Below, in pieces: positions 1 through 7,801 of a stretch of DNA of 52,731 bases (the stretch's first letter is position 1; each line of letters opens with the position of its first letter). A program made the translations under genes and the position numbers. The DNA comes from Anaerolineae bacterium. Lineage in GTDB: Bacteria > Chloroflexota > Anaerolineae > Promineifilales > Promineifilaceae. Under the pieces are notes generated by a model, which was given only the letters and a program-made list of their open reading frames with translations, ran no database searches and had not been told where the DNA came from. The stretch covers positions 1 to 52,731 of the forward strand of contig JANQGC010000253.1 in NCBI GenBank assembly GCA_028277515.1. The letters are read 5' to 3'.

Positions 1-417
1 AGCTAAAAACATCCCAATCGTGACCAGGAGTAACACACCCTGCCCTAAAAAGTAACCCAAGACGAACCCAGCTAATAAAAGGGTAAAAACAGTAGCATAT
101 ACTTGTTGGGAGCTTACCAGGCCGGACGGAATCAGTCGATCTGGTTCATTTATAGCATCAACCTCACGATCAAAGTAGTCGTTTATGACTTGAGATAACC
201 CACATAATATGGGTCCGGCTAAAATAATTCCTACGAGAAGTCGCAGAAAATCTTCAACAACCCAATGCGTCCCTCCACTTGCAATTGACCCACAAAGAAA
301 TGCCCACATCGGCCCAAACCAGGTCACCGGCTTCATGAGGACTAAGGATCGACCCAATAATGGTGGCCGTTTTAACTGGACGCGGGGTTGGGTTGTGCTC
401 TCAGAAGTGGAATTCAT
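1..417 (-). CDS. bchG: Bacteriochlorophyll synthase BchG (UbiA family), N-terminal part
   Basis: The gene reads leftward from an ATG at 417 and leaves the window after 139 codons without a stop, so the C-terminus is missing. BchG is a membrane prenyltransferase that attaches the phytyl or geranylgeranyl tail to bacteriochlorophyllide. The visible part has the UbiA-family prenyl-diphosphate/Mg site NDYFDREVDAINEPDR (about residues 84-99), followed by IPSG, the form seen in chlorophyll synthases, and then hydrophobic membrane segments. The N-terminal 20 residues are polar. It is the last gene seen downstream of the puf genes on the same strand, 142 bp after pufC. Another UbiA enzyme is possible but less likely, given the motif and the neighbours. 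Confidence 0.9.
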   Translation of the reverse strand, partial: MNSTSESTTQPRVQLKRPPLLGRSLVLMKPVTWFGPMWAFLCGSIASGGTHWVVEDFLRLLVGIILAGPILCGLSQVINDYFDREVDAINEPDRLIPSGLVSSQQVYATVFTLLLAGFVLGYFLGQGVLLLVTIGMFLA

Positions 418-454
418 AAAATTGTATTAATTTGATTGTATCAGAGAAATGTTT

Positions 455-490
455 AAGAACCGGTACTCCAAAAAGGAGTACCCGGTTCTT
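455..490 (-). terminator. Stem-loop between pufC and bchG
   Basis: A strong inverted repeat lies 70 nt downstream of the pufC stop. AAGAACCGGTACTCC (455-469) pairs with GGAGTACCCGGTTCTT (475-490) with a single bulged C and a five-A loop. On the minus strand it is followed by an A-rich stretch and not by a T-run. It may therefore be a 3'-end or mRNA-stabilising hairpin closing the puf transcript, or a partial terminator before bchG, rather than a textbook terminator. Confidence 0.55.
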
Positions 491-559
491 TGGATTATCA
501 TTATTCTAGTTGAAAATGCAACTAGTCTGAATCAAATCTTGGTCATGATACTGATGATT

Positions 560-1528
560 CTATTCACCAGTCGAGTTGAGTGCCGCCGGCAGTGATCTAG
601 CTGAAACAGCTGCCCCTGGTGGGAGTACATTTTCACGATGACACAAATAACAAGATGGTTCTTGATCATTCATAGTTTCTTGGTACTCGGCAAGGATATG
701 CTGATTCATTTGTAACATCGTATATGCATAGTACTTGGCGGGTTGTTCCCATTCGGGGAAGTAACGGGAATTATGACAATGTGTACAGCCTACCTGTAAG
801 CTCTCATTAAAGTGGTACATGGTATTCTGGTTGTATTGAACACCATCAAGGGAAACATCTTCACGACCCGTAATTACCAAGGCATTATCAATGTCTTCCA
901 CTGTGCCCACATTACCGTCTGCCGATCGCAGAGGTAGACGATAATCATCTGGTAGTGCGTGTAGATTCTGTGGCCAGGCCACGGGGAGCGGCTCACCCAA
1001 ATGACAGGTCGCACAAATTATTTGTGAGCCTGAAGGTTGTTTACCCTCAATGTCATTTAACATCGTTAACCAATTTTTATTCAAATCCGCCACCATTTGT
1101 AGATGTTCGAGGGCTTGCTCTTTTCTATCAGCGACTTCTGGGTCCCCTATTTCGTCGCCCTCAGCGGCAAAGTTTTCAATATTGTGGCAGTGAGTACAAT
1201 CTACTTTTAAGCCTCCGGCAACGTGGTTTGTCATGAAACCCCAAATCTCAGATGTATTCATGTCGGTCAAAACTTTCACGTTTTGCGGATCAGGAAACTC
1301 TGAAATATATTCTTGGATAGCAGCGTTTGATTCATCAGAAATATATGAACCGGCAGTGGAATACTCCACAAATGATGGGTTGAGCGTTATTTCCTCAGCT
1401 TCCGCACTCGCCACTTCCGACCAAATAAAATTGAGGACCCACAAGCTGCTTATCAACAAAACTGCCGTAACCAGTAGGAAACCTATCCAGTATTGCGTTC
1501 TTTTATTAAAAATGGTGCCTCTTGGCAT
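560..1528 (-). CDS. pufC: Photosynthetic reaction-centre tetraheme cytochrome c subunit PufC
   Basis: The 322-residue protein has one N-terminal membrane anchor (about residues 13-36) and an exported domain. Four haem-binding CxxCH motifs are visible: CTHCH at 111, CATCH at 172, CTHCH at 248 and CYLCH at 293. The count and pairwise spacing are those of PufC, which re-reduces the photo-oxidised special pair. There is no lipobox cysteine, so the anchor is probably an uncleaved helix, as in filamentous anoxygenic phototrophs. The gene follows pufLM after 72 bp on the same strand and belongs to the puf transcription unit. Periplasmic electron donors could include the auracyanin-like protein encoded at 7181-7654. 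Confidence 0.95.
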   Translation of the reverse strand: MPRGTIFNKRTQYWIGFLLVTAVLLISSLWVLNFIWSEVASAEAEEITLNPSFVEYSTAGSYISDESNAAIQEYISEFPDPQNVKVLTDMNTSEIWGFMTNHVAGGLKVDCTHCHNIENFAAEGDEIGDPEVADRKEQALEHLQMVADLNKNWLTMLNDIEGKQPSGSQIICATCHLGEPLPVAWPQNLHALPDDYRLPLRSADGNVGTVEDIDNALVITGREDVSLDGVQYNQNTMYHFNESLQVGCTHCHNSRYFPEWEQPAKYYAYTMLQMNQHILAEYQETMNDQEPSCYLCHRENVLPPGAAVSARSLPAALNSTGE

Positions 1529-1600
1529 GGTTCATTCCTCTTCGCTAACTTTTCAAAAAAATTAGATTTTTCGACCATTTGCGATTTTTCATTCACAGAT

Positions 1601-3490
1601 TTAGGGTATTGGTGCAACGATTCCGATGCTTTGTGCCCATTGAAACCAATCAGTGATAAGTGTACCGGACAAAATTAATCCTATTGCGCCAGTGATCACT
1701 GTTAGCATGGCGAACCACCAGCACCAATCATGAATCGTTTTAGAATTAACATTAAAACCCATTGTCCACCTCCAAAAGAGTTGCGAACGATGCGTTCCGG
1801 TACCTTCAACCATCATTTCTTCAATCTCACGGTGAGACCCATAACGTGAAGATGCAACAATTGTGGCTCCATGCATGGCCAACAACAAAGTTGAACCAAG
1901 CAGGAAGAAGATAGAAATCATGTGAAATGGATTGTAGTAAAAGTTTCCATACAAAACGCTGACATGATTTGTCCATTCCAGCAAAGCCTTAAAACCGTGG
2001 CCGGGTGCTTGTGCCCAATTACCAATAAGAATCGGCCGCACAATGTAAATCACTAAGTAGAATAGAACGGCAGTCAAAAACGCCCAAGCAAGTTTTGATT
2101 TCAAACCGGCTTGTTTAGCACGCAAATAAGTTCTTGCCCACCAGGCGAAAATAGCAATTGTTAAGAAACCTGTTGCTACCAGCCAGGCACCACCCTCATT
2201 CCAAGGAGCAAAAGTCAGCCCATATTGCATTGCCGGTGGGTTTAGGGTCAAGACAAAAAATTCACGGAGAAACAATATTGGGTTGTAGTTCACCTGGTAT
2301 AAATAGTTTTGCAGAATGATGAAGGAGGCCAATAGCCCTGTAATCACGGCAATGGTACCAGGAATACCAAGGTAGACCGGACCAAATTGACCAACTCCAA
2401 AAAGCCGCTTGAACAATTCAATGTTTTTGGGCTTTTTCAGGGCAGTACCTTCAATCCCTCTTCCACCATATTCATATTCGTCAACATCCACAGCTTTTGG
2501 TCGACGACCGCGCCACAGCACGATTGCTACAGTAGCACTGGTCATCATTGTAATACCTTCCCATACGGGTAAACGGTCCCAAAAACTCCAGAACCCTGTC
2601 CAGTTAAAAACAAGCGTTCCTGAGAGGAAAATACACAAATTGGAAAAAAGGACAGCGGCCATTGCCACCCAAAGACCAAGCCGGTGGATACCAACCTCCC
2701 CAATACTATAACCTTGCAAATTTCGCCAGAAGCTATCTACATGCCGCTCGTCAACATCAGGACGGCCCACCGTACTTAGGATAGCCGAACCGTGCATGGC
2801 CAGGATCAGGGTTGAAGTAAATAAGAGAGAGATCCCAATAGCGTGAAAGGGATTATAAAAGAAATTGTAATATTGATAACCTATGTTGGATACCCAATCG
2901 AGATGGTGCGTTATTCCTAAGGAAAACCCATTACCCCAGGACCCCATTGCAATCGGGCGCAGCCATTGCAAAGTAATCCATGAGGTAACAACAGCTCCAT
3001 AGGCCAGGGCAATTTCATAACTCATCCCTAACTTACGGGAGATATCGACTTGCCTTAGCATCCAACCAAGAAAAGCAATTGTGGCAAATAAAACTATCAT
3101 TTGCCAAAAAAAGCCCGGTTCATTGGGTGCAGCTAACCGTAACCCATTACTAATTGGAGGGGGATCAATCCGTGCTCGAAGTATGTTATAGGCGCCTTCA
3201 ACCACCCAGGCCTGGTAAATATAAAAGACGACACCAAAAAATATACCGATCAAAGACATGACCCCAAATGCGCCAACATAAAATCGCCCTATCCAGAAAT
3301 CGAAAATATCGGCACCGAATAGGGCATAAAGAATAGTTTTTCCGGGTTTCTTATATTGCTTTTCTATTTCAGAAAATGGTACTTTTTCGCCCTCCCTAAC
3401 ACGTTCGATTGCGGGTCGATGTTCTTTGAGGGAAGGATCTTGATCTTCAACAGTTGGAGTTACAATATTGGTTGTCACAGTCTTCCTCAC
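1601..3490 (-). CDS. pufLM: Fused type II reaction-centre L-M protein PufLM
   Basis: One 629-residue polypeptide carries an L-like half (about 1-320) and an M-like half (about 350-629). Separate L and M are about 275-320 residues each. By alignment from memory to Rhodobacter, L-half H196 matches the accessory-BChl ligand (L153), H216 the special-pair ligand (L173), and H233 and H269 the iron ligands. In the M half, H523 matches M202, and H540 and H587 the iron ligands. The M182 position is Leu503, which in Chloroflexus-type centres puts a third bacteriopheophytin in place of an accessory BChl. L168 is Phe211. The reading frame opens with GTG at 3490, where no Shine-Dalgarno is seen. A second GTG at 3478 sits 5-6 nt after GAGGA and may be the true start. 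Confidence 0.97.
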   Translation of the reverse strand: MRKTVTTNIVTPTVEDQDPSLKEHRPAIERVREGEKVPFSEIEKQYKKPGKTILYALFGADIFDFWIGRFYVGAFGVMSLIGIFFGVVFYIYQAWVVEGAYNILRARIDPPPISNGLRLAAPNEPGFFWQMIVLFATIAFLGWMLRQVDISRKLGMSYEIALAYGAVVTSWITLQWLRPIAMGSWGNGFSLGITHHLDWVSNIGYQYYNFFYNPFHAIGISLLFTSTLILAMHGSAILSTVGRPDVDERHVDSFWRNLQGYSIGEVGIHRLGLWVAMAAVLFSNLCIFLSGTLVFNWTGFWSFWDRLPVWEGITMMTSATVAIVLWRGRRPKAVDVDEYEYGGRGIEGTALKKPKNIELFKRLFGVGQFGPVYLGIPGTIAVITGLLASFIILQNYLYQVNYNPILFLREFFVLTLNPPAMQYGLTFAPWNEGGAWLVATGFLTIAIFAWWARTYLRAKQAGLKSKLAWAFLTAVLFYLVIYIVRPILIGNWAQAPGHGFKALLEWTNHVSVLYGNFYYNPFHMISIFFLLGSTLLLAMHGATIVASSRYGSHREIEEMMVEGTGTHRSQLFWRWTMGFNVNSKTIHDWCWWFAMLTVITGAIGLILSGTLITDWFQWAQSIGIVAPIP

Positions 3491-3709
3491 TTAAAGTATG
3501 GTGACAAATTTGAGCATTAATAATGCTCACCCGTAGTTGATGCCATCCATACTTAACTTAAATAAATATCCTAACACCATTTTGGTCCAGGTTATATTCA
3601 AAAACAAAAACCGACCGTACTAAATCAATTCATACTACGATACACAACCTATGCCATGCCAGGGCACAAGTGTGCATCACAGGATTATTAAGTAGGGTCA
3701 GTATTTTTA

Positions 3710-3751
3710 CTTGTAATGCAGGTTTGTCCGGAGCAAAACCTGCATTACAAG
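3710..3751 (-). promoter_or_regulatory. Perfect 16-bp stem-loop in the pufA-pufLM intercistronic region
   Basis: CTTGTAATGCAGGTTT (3710-3725) is perfectly complementary to AAACCTGCATTACAAG (3736-3751) across a 10-nt loop. It lies about 67 nt after the pufA stop and 220 nt before pufLM, in a 328-bp gap that holds no gene. No T-run follows on the minus strand. In purple bacteria an intercistronic hairpin after pufBA protects the antenna mRNA and raises antenna over reaction-centre expression. This hairpin has the right place and strength for the same job, but that role is inferred. Confidence 0.7.
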
Positions 3752-3818
3752 AGAATGGTTATAATTATTGACAATTCGATCTTCAAATTAATCGAATTTA
3801 TATTGTTCTTCTAAGTAA

Positions 3819-3944
3819 TTAACTCAACCAGTTATAGGTAGGAGTGCTTAGAAGAATGAAATGTATAGTCAAAGCAACTCCGATGCCGAGCAAGATGTAG
3901 AGAATTAGAACTGTGCGAAATTCGATTGGTCTTTCAGGGGGCAT
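3819..3944 (-). CDS. pufA: Light-harvesting antenna alpha peptide PufA
   Basis: This 41-residue ORF runs MPPERPIEFR... and ends ...TYNWLS, with stop TAA at 3821-3819. It has a short polar N-terminus, one transmembrane helix with His28 in ALTIHFILL as the bacteriochlorophyll ligand, and a C-terminal Trp39. This is the standard alpha antenna layout. A ribosome binding site GGAAGG lies 6 nt before the ATG. It follows pufB after 63 bp, matching the pufB-pufA order of other phototrophs, and precedes a strong stem-loop. With PufB it should form the single core light-harvesting ring around the reaction centre. The length is at the short end for alpha peptides. Confidence 0.9.
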   Translation of the reverse strand: MPPERPIEFRTVLILYILLGIGVALTIHFILLSTPTYNWLS

Positions 3945-4007
3945 GAGGATCCTTCCTTTTCCTTATAAATAAAAAACTTCAAAATAAAATGACTCTAGCC
4001 TTTATTG

Positions 4008-4190
4008 CTAACCCCACGGTCTCCAAAGGATACACAGGATATGGGCAATGATTGCAATCACCAGGAAGCCATAAGTGGATTTGACAACAATATCGTGCAT
4101 AAACCATTCTTCATTCGTGAAGAGGTTCTTCCATTTATCGGGCACTTGATCATTGTTGTACTGTTGCGTCGACTCATTACTTTCCATCAA
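4008..4190 (-). CDS. pufB: Light-harvesting antenna beta peptide PufB
   Basis: This 60-residue peptide has a polar N-terminal half, then EWFMHDI and a single transmembrane helix ending ILWRPWG. His50 in IIAHILC is the expected ligand of the B880-type bacteriochlorophyll. His32 is placed like the residue near the B800 pigment in Roseiflexus-type antennae. The Trp residues near the C-terminus (56 and 59) fit hydrogen bonding to the pigment. AAGGAG lies 7 nt before the first of two adjacent ATGs, which favours the start at 4190. It is the first gene of the leftward puf unit, and its promoter must lie in the divergent region shared with the cobalamin regulator at 4678. Confidence 0.93.
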   Translation of the reverse strand: MMESNESTQQYNNDQVPDKWKNLFTNEEWFMHDIVVKSTYGFLVIAIIAHILCILWRPWG

Positions 4191-4277
4191 AATTCTCCTT
4201 TTTAATGATGATTTGGTCTTCCCAGCCTATAGACTGACAAAGCCAATTGATAACCCAATCGAACAAAGCCTTATTTG

Positions 4278-4289
4278 TGACACTTGTCA
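4278..4289. promoter_or_regulatory. Dyad TGACA-CT-TGTCA upstream of pufB
   Basis: A perfect 5+5 inverted repeat lies 88 bp upstream of the pufB start, within the puf-regulator divergent region (4191-4677). A second dyad, ATTGT-TGG-ACAAT, lies at 4466-4478. Both are plausible operator half-site pairs for a dimeric or tetrameric MerR/CarH-type regulator. No binding site consensus is known to me for this group, and AT-rich DNA yields short dyads by chance. The rest of the gap shows no gene. Confidence 0.3.
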
Positions 4290-4555
4290 TTCATAAATCT
4301 TTAATGTCCAATTGCTAGAAATATACCATTAACCTTGGCCATTGTCAACATTATTTCAACCGATTGCCTAACCTTTTTCCGATTTTCACGCCAAAGAATG
4401 TTTCAATTTCAACTTTTTGATGTTTATTTGGAACTATTTTTCAAATTCAGCCCGAATTTTAGAAAATTGTTGGACAATAGTTATTCAAACATATGGCAAC
4501 TGCTCGCTAAATGTGATATTATTTATTAACAATTCTAAATCGGTTTGAAATAACT

Positions 4556-4583
4556 TTGGCCACGCAATCATCATACTTATAAA
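4556..4583 (+). promoter_or_regulatory. Possible promoter of the CarH-like regulator
   Basis: TTGGCC (4556-4561) and TATAAA (4578-4583) are separated by 16 bp. They would start transcription near 4590, about 88 nt before the regulator ATG at 4678. The -35 matches four of six consensus positions and the -10 five of six. This is a pattern match only. Confidence 0.35.
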
Positions 4584-4677
4584 TCGTAGTTATCGGACAT
4601 GCAAACGCGTTGAAAATTGGACCCTGGTGATTTTATTCTAATGCCACTTCAGATCGAATAAAGTGAAGGTGAGTCGC

Positions 4678-5991
4678 ATGGACATTTCCGAAACAAAACC
4701 GGCTTTCAACTTAAAAGCCGTCGTGCAAAAAACTGGCATCAAGGCTGATACACTGCGTTCGTGGGAACGTCGATATGATTTACCTCAACCGGGTCGAAGC
4801 TCAGGAGGGCATAGGCTTTACTCACTGTATGATATTGAGATCATTAAATGGATAATGGCCCAGATTGCTGAAGGCATGACGATAGGGCTGGCGGTAGATT
4901 TGTGGCGCAGCATTGAGGAAAAGGGAGAAGATCCATTAAGTATCAAGCCTTCCCCCCCGCCACAGACGGTGCCTGCCGACCGGGGCACACCTTTGATGTC
5001 GCTACGCCAACAATGGATTGAACGTTGTCTCGATTATGATGAAGCCGGTGCAAATGCCGTTTTGAACCAGGCATTTGCCCTATTCCCAATTCAACTGGTT
5101 TGCGAGGAAGTATTATTTCCCTGCCTGGTTCAAGTCGGAGAAGGTTGGTATCAAAATAAATTGCCTGTTCAGAAAGAACACTTTGTATCAAACTTAACGC
5201 TACAAAGAATTGCTGCAATTGCGGCAGCAGCACCTAATCCAACAAGATCAGAAACAATCGTTCTCACTTGCCCACCACAAGAAGAACATACTACAGGATT
5301 GCATGTTTTTAGCCTCTTACTCCGCTACAAAGGGTGGCATACCATTTATATAGGGGCGAACGTACCGGCAACTCAATTTGAAGACCTGGTAACTCATGTT
5401 AAGCCAAGCCTGATTGTTTTGGCGGCCCAACGTCTATTAACAGCCTCGACATTATTGGACACAGTAGTTCATTTAGATAATATCGGAATCCCAACTGCTT
5501 ATGGAGGTCGTATCTTCAATATTGAGCCTCAAATCCGCGATCGCATTCCGAGTCATTTTTTAGGCGAGACCGTGACGGCCGGACTCTCAACCGTCGAAAA
5601 TATTCTTAATGGTAAGCAAAAAATGTCTAATCATTCGGGCACGTCGGAGCATACGCAGAAAATGATCAACATATTTCGTTCTCGCCAGGCCATGATCGGC
5701 ACGGATGTCTGGCGTTCCCTGAAAGAAGATTCATCTACCTACCCCTACGTGAACGAAACAAATGGGCGAATGGTCGCCGATATTACGGCCGCACTAAATC
5801 TAGGTAATTTGGATTACATGGATAAGGAACTAGAATATACCCGGCAGTTGATGACAAATTACAATATTCCCTCAGAGTGGACGGACAACTACCTTAACGC
5901 CTTCCACCAGGCCACAAATTGGCATCTGGGAAGTGAATGCCAGCCCATCATTGATTGGTTGGAAAAAGCCAGCAACAACGCGCACGCCTGA
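4678..5991 (+). CDS. CarH/LitR-like MerR regulator with cobalamin-binding photoreceptor domain
   Basis: From the ATG at 4678 the protein has 437 residues. AAGGTGAG precedes this ATG, and a GTG at 4663 lacks a ribosome site. A MerR winged helix (LRSWERRYDLPQP, about residues 27-39) is followed by a four-helix and Rossmann cobalamin module. It contains the Wx9EH motif of light-sensing CarH/LitR/AerR proteins (W157, E167, H168) and the ExHxxG corrinoid motif (E202, H204, G207). In Thermus CarH, adenosylcobalamin bound here keeps a DNA-bound tetramer that light disrupts. The residue after W157 is Tyr, where I recall Thermus CarH having a His. About 110 extra residues (from about 325) follow the usual end. 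The gene diverges from pufB, so light- or B12-dependent control of the antenna and reaction-centre genes is the natural inference. Confidence 0.88.
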   Translation: MDISETKPAFNLKAVVQKTGIKADTLRSWERRYDLPQPGRSSGGHRLYSLYDIEIIKWIMAQIAEGMTIGLAVDLWRSIEEKGEDPLSIKPSPPPQTVPADRGTPLMSLRQQWIERCLDYDEAGANAVLNQAFALFPIQLVCEEVLFPCLVQVGEGWYQNKLPVQKEHFVSNLTLQRIAAIAAAAPNPTRSETIVLTCPPQEEHTTGLHVFSLLLRYKGWHTIYIGANVPATQFEDLVTHVKPSLIVLAAQRLLTASTLLDTVVHLDNIGIPTAYGGRIFNIEPQIRDRIPSHFLGETVTAGLSTVENILNGKQKMSNHSGTSEHTQKMINIFRSRQAMIGTDVWRSLKEDSSTYPYVNETNGRMVADITAALNLGNLDYMDKELEYTRQLMTNYNIPSEWTDNYLNAFHQATNWHLGSECQPIIDWLEKASNNAHA

Positions 5992-6175
5992 TAACGATTT
6001 TCACAATCTAGTAATTTCCCTCTCCGCTTCACATTTACTTCAAAGGTAATTTCTCTTTAAATAATTGAATTTGGAAAAAAATATAAAATTTTGATGCAAT
6101 TATATTGCAATTTAATTCAATTCTTGGTATCTTAATTAACACATACAATTTTTTGTACTTCAAAAAGTGAATATT

Positions 6176-7138
6176 ATGAGCAAGAAAGAATCGATTCGCA
6201 CCCTAAAAAGATTGCATAAGTATTGTAAGGCGAGTGAAAGAGGTTTTAACACCGTTGCCAACACTGTCAAGAATCGTGGCCTGAAGGTATTGCTGAAAAC
6301 ATATGCCCAACAGCGACACAAAATGGCTAACGATTTGGAAGCAATGATAAAAGAATTGGGAGATAGTGTAACCGACCGGCGCAGTCTATTGGAAATTATT
6401 CATCGGGGGCGAATTATTATTGTGGCCACATTAACAGTTGGTCCCACCGCAGCAGAAAACGTCGCGCTCAAGGAGGCGATGGTGGGGGAAAAGGCTGCTC
6501 TGAAAAATTATCAAAAAGCCTTAACAAAAATTGCAGACCCGGACACAAAAGCTCTGATCCAAAATCAATATGAGACGATTCAAAATACAAGCAGGCAAGT
6601 CAGCCACTTGCGAGGGTTGCCTGGCGAACGCCTGGTCGTTCGGCTTTTCAATTCCGACCAAGACGTCGATACAGCCATTGATGCCTTGGAAATGGTTGGT
6701 TTTTCAAGAAACATGATGGAGGTTGTCGACCTCGATCAAACGGCCGATCCTTATGAAGAGAACAATCGTGTTGTAAGTGAAACTATAATATCAGGGACCA
6801 TTGGAGGAGCTATTTGGGGAGTCTTGTTAGGTGCTGTTGTTGGTTTCAGCTTGTTGTTGATGCCTGGAATTCAGGAAGTTCTAGGTATGAACAGCCCCGT
6901 CACGATGTGGGGTCTGCTGGCTGTTAGCGGGTTACTCTCCGGAGCCTTACTTGGGGCGCTCCTTGGTTTTTTTATCGGTTTGGGAGTTGCCGGAGAAGAT
7001 TCTTATACTTACGAAGCGAGTATGGAGCGCGGCTCAATGATGATTCTTCTCCATACCAATCGTCGCCGCGCCCCGGAAGCATCTCAGATTATGCAAGGCG
7101 TCAATTTAAAATCAATCGCCGGGCAATTAACGCAATAA
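6176..7138 (+). CDS. PA2169/DUF2383-like four-helix protein with glycine-rich membrane domain
   Basis: The 320-residue protein falls into three parts. The first ~140 residues are amphipathic helices of PA2169/DUF2383 type (ferritin-like bundle; starts SKKESIRTLKRLHKYCKASE). Next comes an alpha/beta stretch (RLVVRLFNSDQDVDTAIDALEMVGF) like the domain of general-stress proteins of the YflT/17M type. After that come two strongly hydrophobic glycine-rich segments (SGTIGGAIWGVLLGAVVGF and LLSGALLGALLGFFIGLG) and a short tail. It probably sits in the inner membrane and responds to stress; no reaction is known. A GTG at 6167 is an alternative start. It follows the CarH-like gene after 184 bp on the same strand. 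Confidence 0.65.
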   Translation: MSKKESIRTLKRLHKYCKASERGFNTVANTVKNRGLKVLLKTYAQQRHKMANDLEAMIKELGDSVTDRRSLLEIIHRGRIIIVATLTVGPTAAENVALKEAMVGEKAALKNYQKALTKIADPDTKALIQNQYETIQNTSRQVSHLRGLPGERLVVRLFNSDQDVDTAIDALEMVGFSRNMMEVVDLDQTADPYEENNRVVSETIISGTIGGAIWGVLLGAVVGFSLLLMPGIQEVLGMNSPVTMWGLLAVSGLLSGALLGALLGFFIGLGVAGEDSYTYEASMERGSMMILLHTNRRRAPEASQIMQGVNLKSIAGQLTQ

Positions 7139-7180
7139 TCTGTAGCTCTCCACAAAATCATTATACTTGCTTATTCCCAT

Positions 7181-7654
7181 TTATTCTTCGACAACGAGGC
7201 GTCCTTGCATCCCCGGAAAGTGACCGGGCACTGTACAAATAACGTCATACTCACCAGGTGCCGGGGCAACAAATACATCATTGTATTCACTTGTACCTTC
7301 AACTAGACCAGTATCATACAGAATGATGTCACTATCTGTTTCAGGATCGAATGTCTCCGGCAATGCTACATCGGGCTTGACAATGGCCCAATTATGCTCG
7401 AGTGTTCCATTATTCGTTAATTGAACGGTTACTTGCTGACCCGTTGAAACAGTCCAGATCGGTGGATTTTCCACATTATCTGGGGTATCTCCATAGTAAA
7501 TATCATTTTGAAGGACTTCAATTGTTGCTGATTCAGGTTCTGTATTCTCGGCCGAGCCACCACCCCCGCCACAAGCAGCTAATATCCCGCCAATAAAAAA
7601 TGCCAAAACAAAAATGATTGTAAAAAACTTCAGGTCCTTTTTTTGCAGTTTCAT
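7181..7654 (-). CDS. Auracyanin-like type I blue copper lipoprotein
   Basis: The 157-residue protein has a lipoprotein signal with lipobox LAAC (Cys28) followed by a glycine-rich linker. A cupredoxin domain then carries the type I copper ligands: His in LEHNW, then Cys, His and Met in ICTVPGHFPGMQG. Auracyanins are the membrane-tethered copper proteins of Chloroflexales that shuttle electrons between alternative complex III and the reaction-centre cytochrome. Length, anchor, linker and ligand spacing all fit. It lies in the photosynthesis island, downstream of bchP on the same strand but separated by 147 bp, so it may have its own promoter. Another plastocyanin/azurin relative cannot be excluded. 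Confidence 0.88.
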   Translation of the reverse strand: MKLQKKDLKFFTIIFVLAFFIGGILAACGGGGGSAENTEPESATIEVLQNDIYYGDTPDNVENPPIWTVSTGQQVTVQLTNNGTLEHNWAIVKPDVALPETFDPETDSDIILYDTGLVEGTSEYNDVFVAPAPGEYDVICTVPGHFPGMQGRLVVEE

Positions 7655-7801
7655 GAAACCTCCGATCTTTCGCCTGGATTAAAAAATAATAAAGTATTGA
7701 AACATATTTCAAATATTTGTCAATTATTTGAAAAAACTACTTTCAAACTTCGCATGCAACATATTATCAAATGATTTTGAATAACAAATACGAGGTGAGA
7801 T

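Noticed and set aside
209..430. Open frame of 73 codons on the plus strand over the bchG start
   Set aside because: It is antisense to the BchG coding region, shows no family features and lacks a ribosome site.
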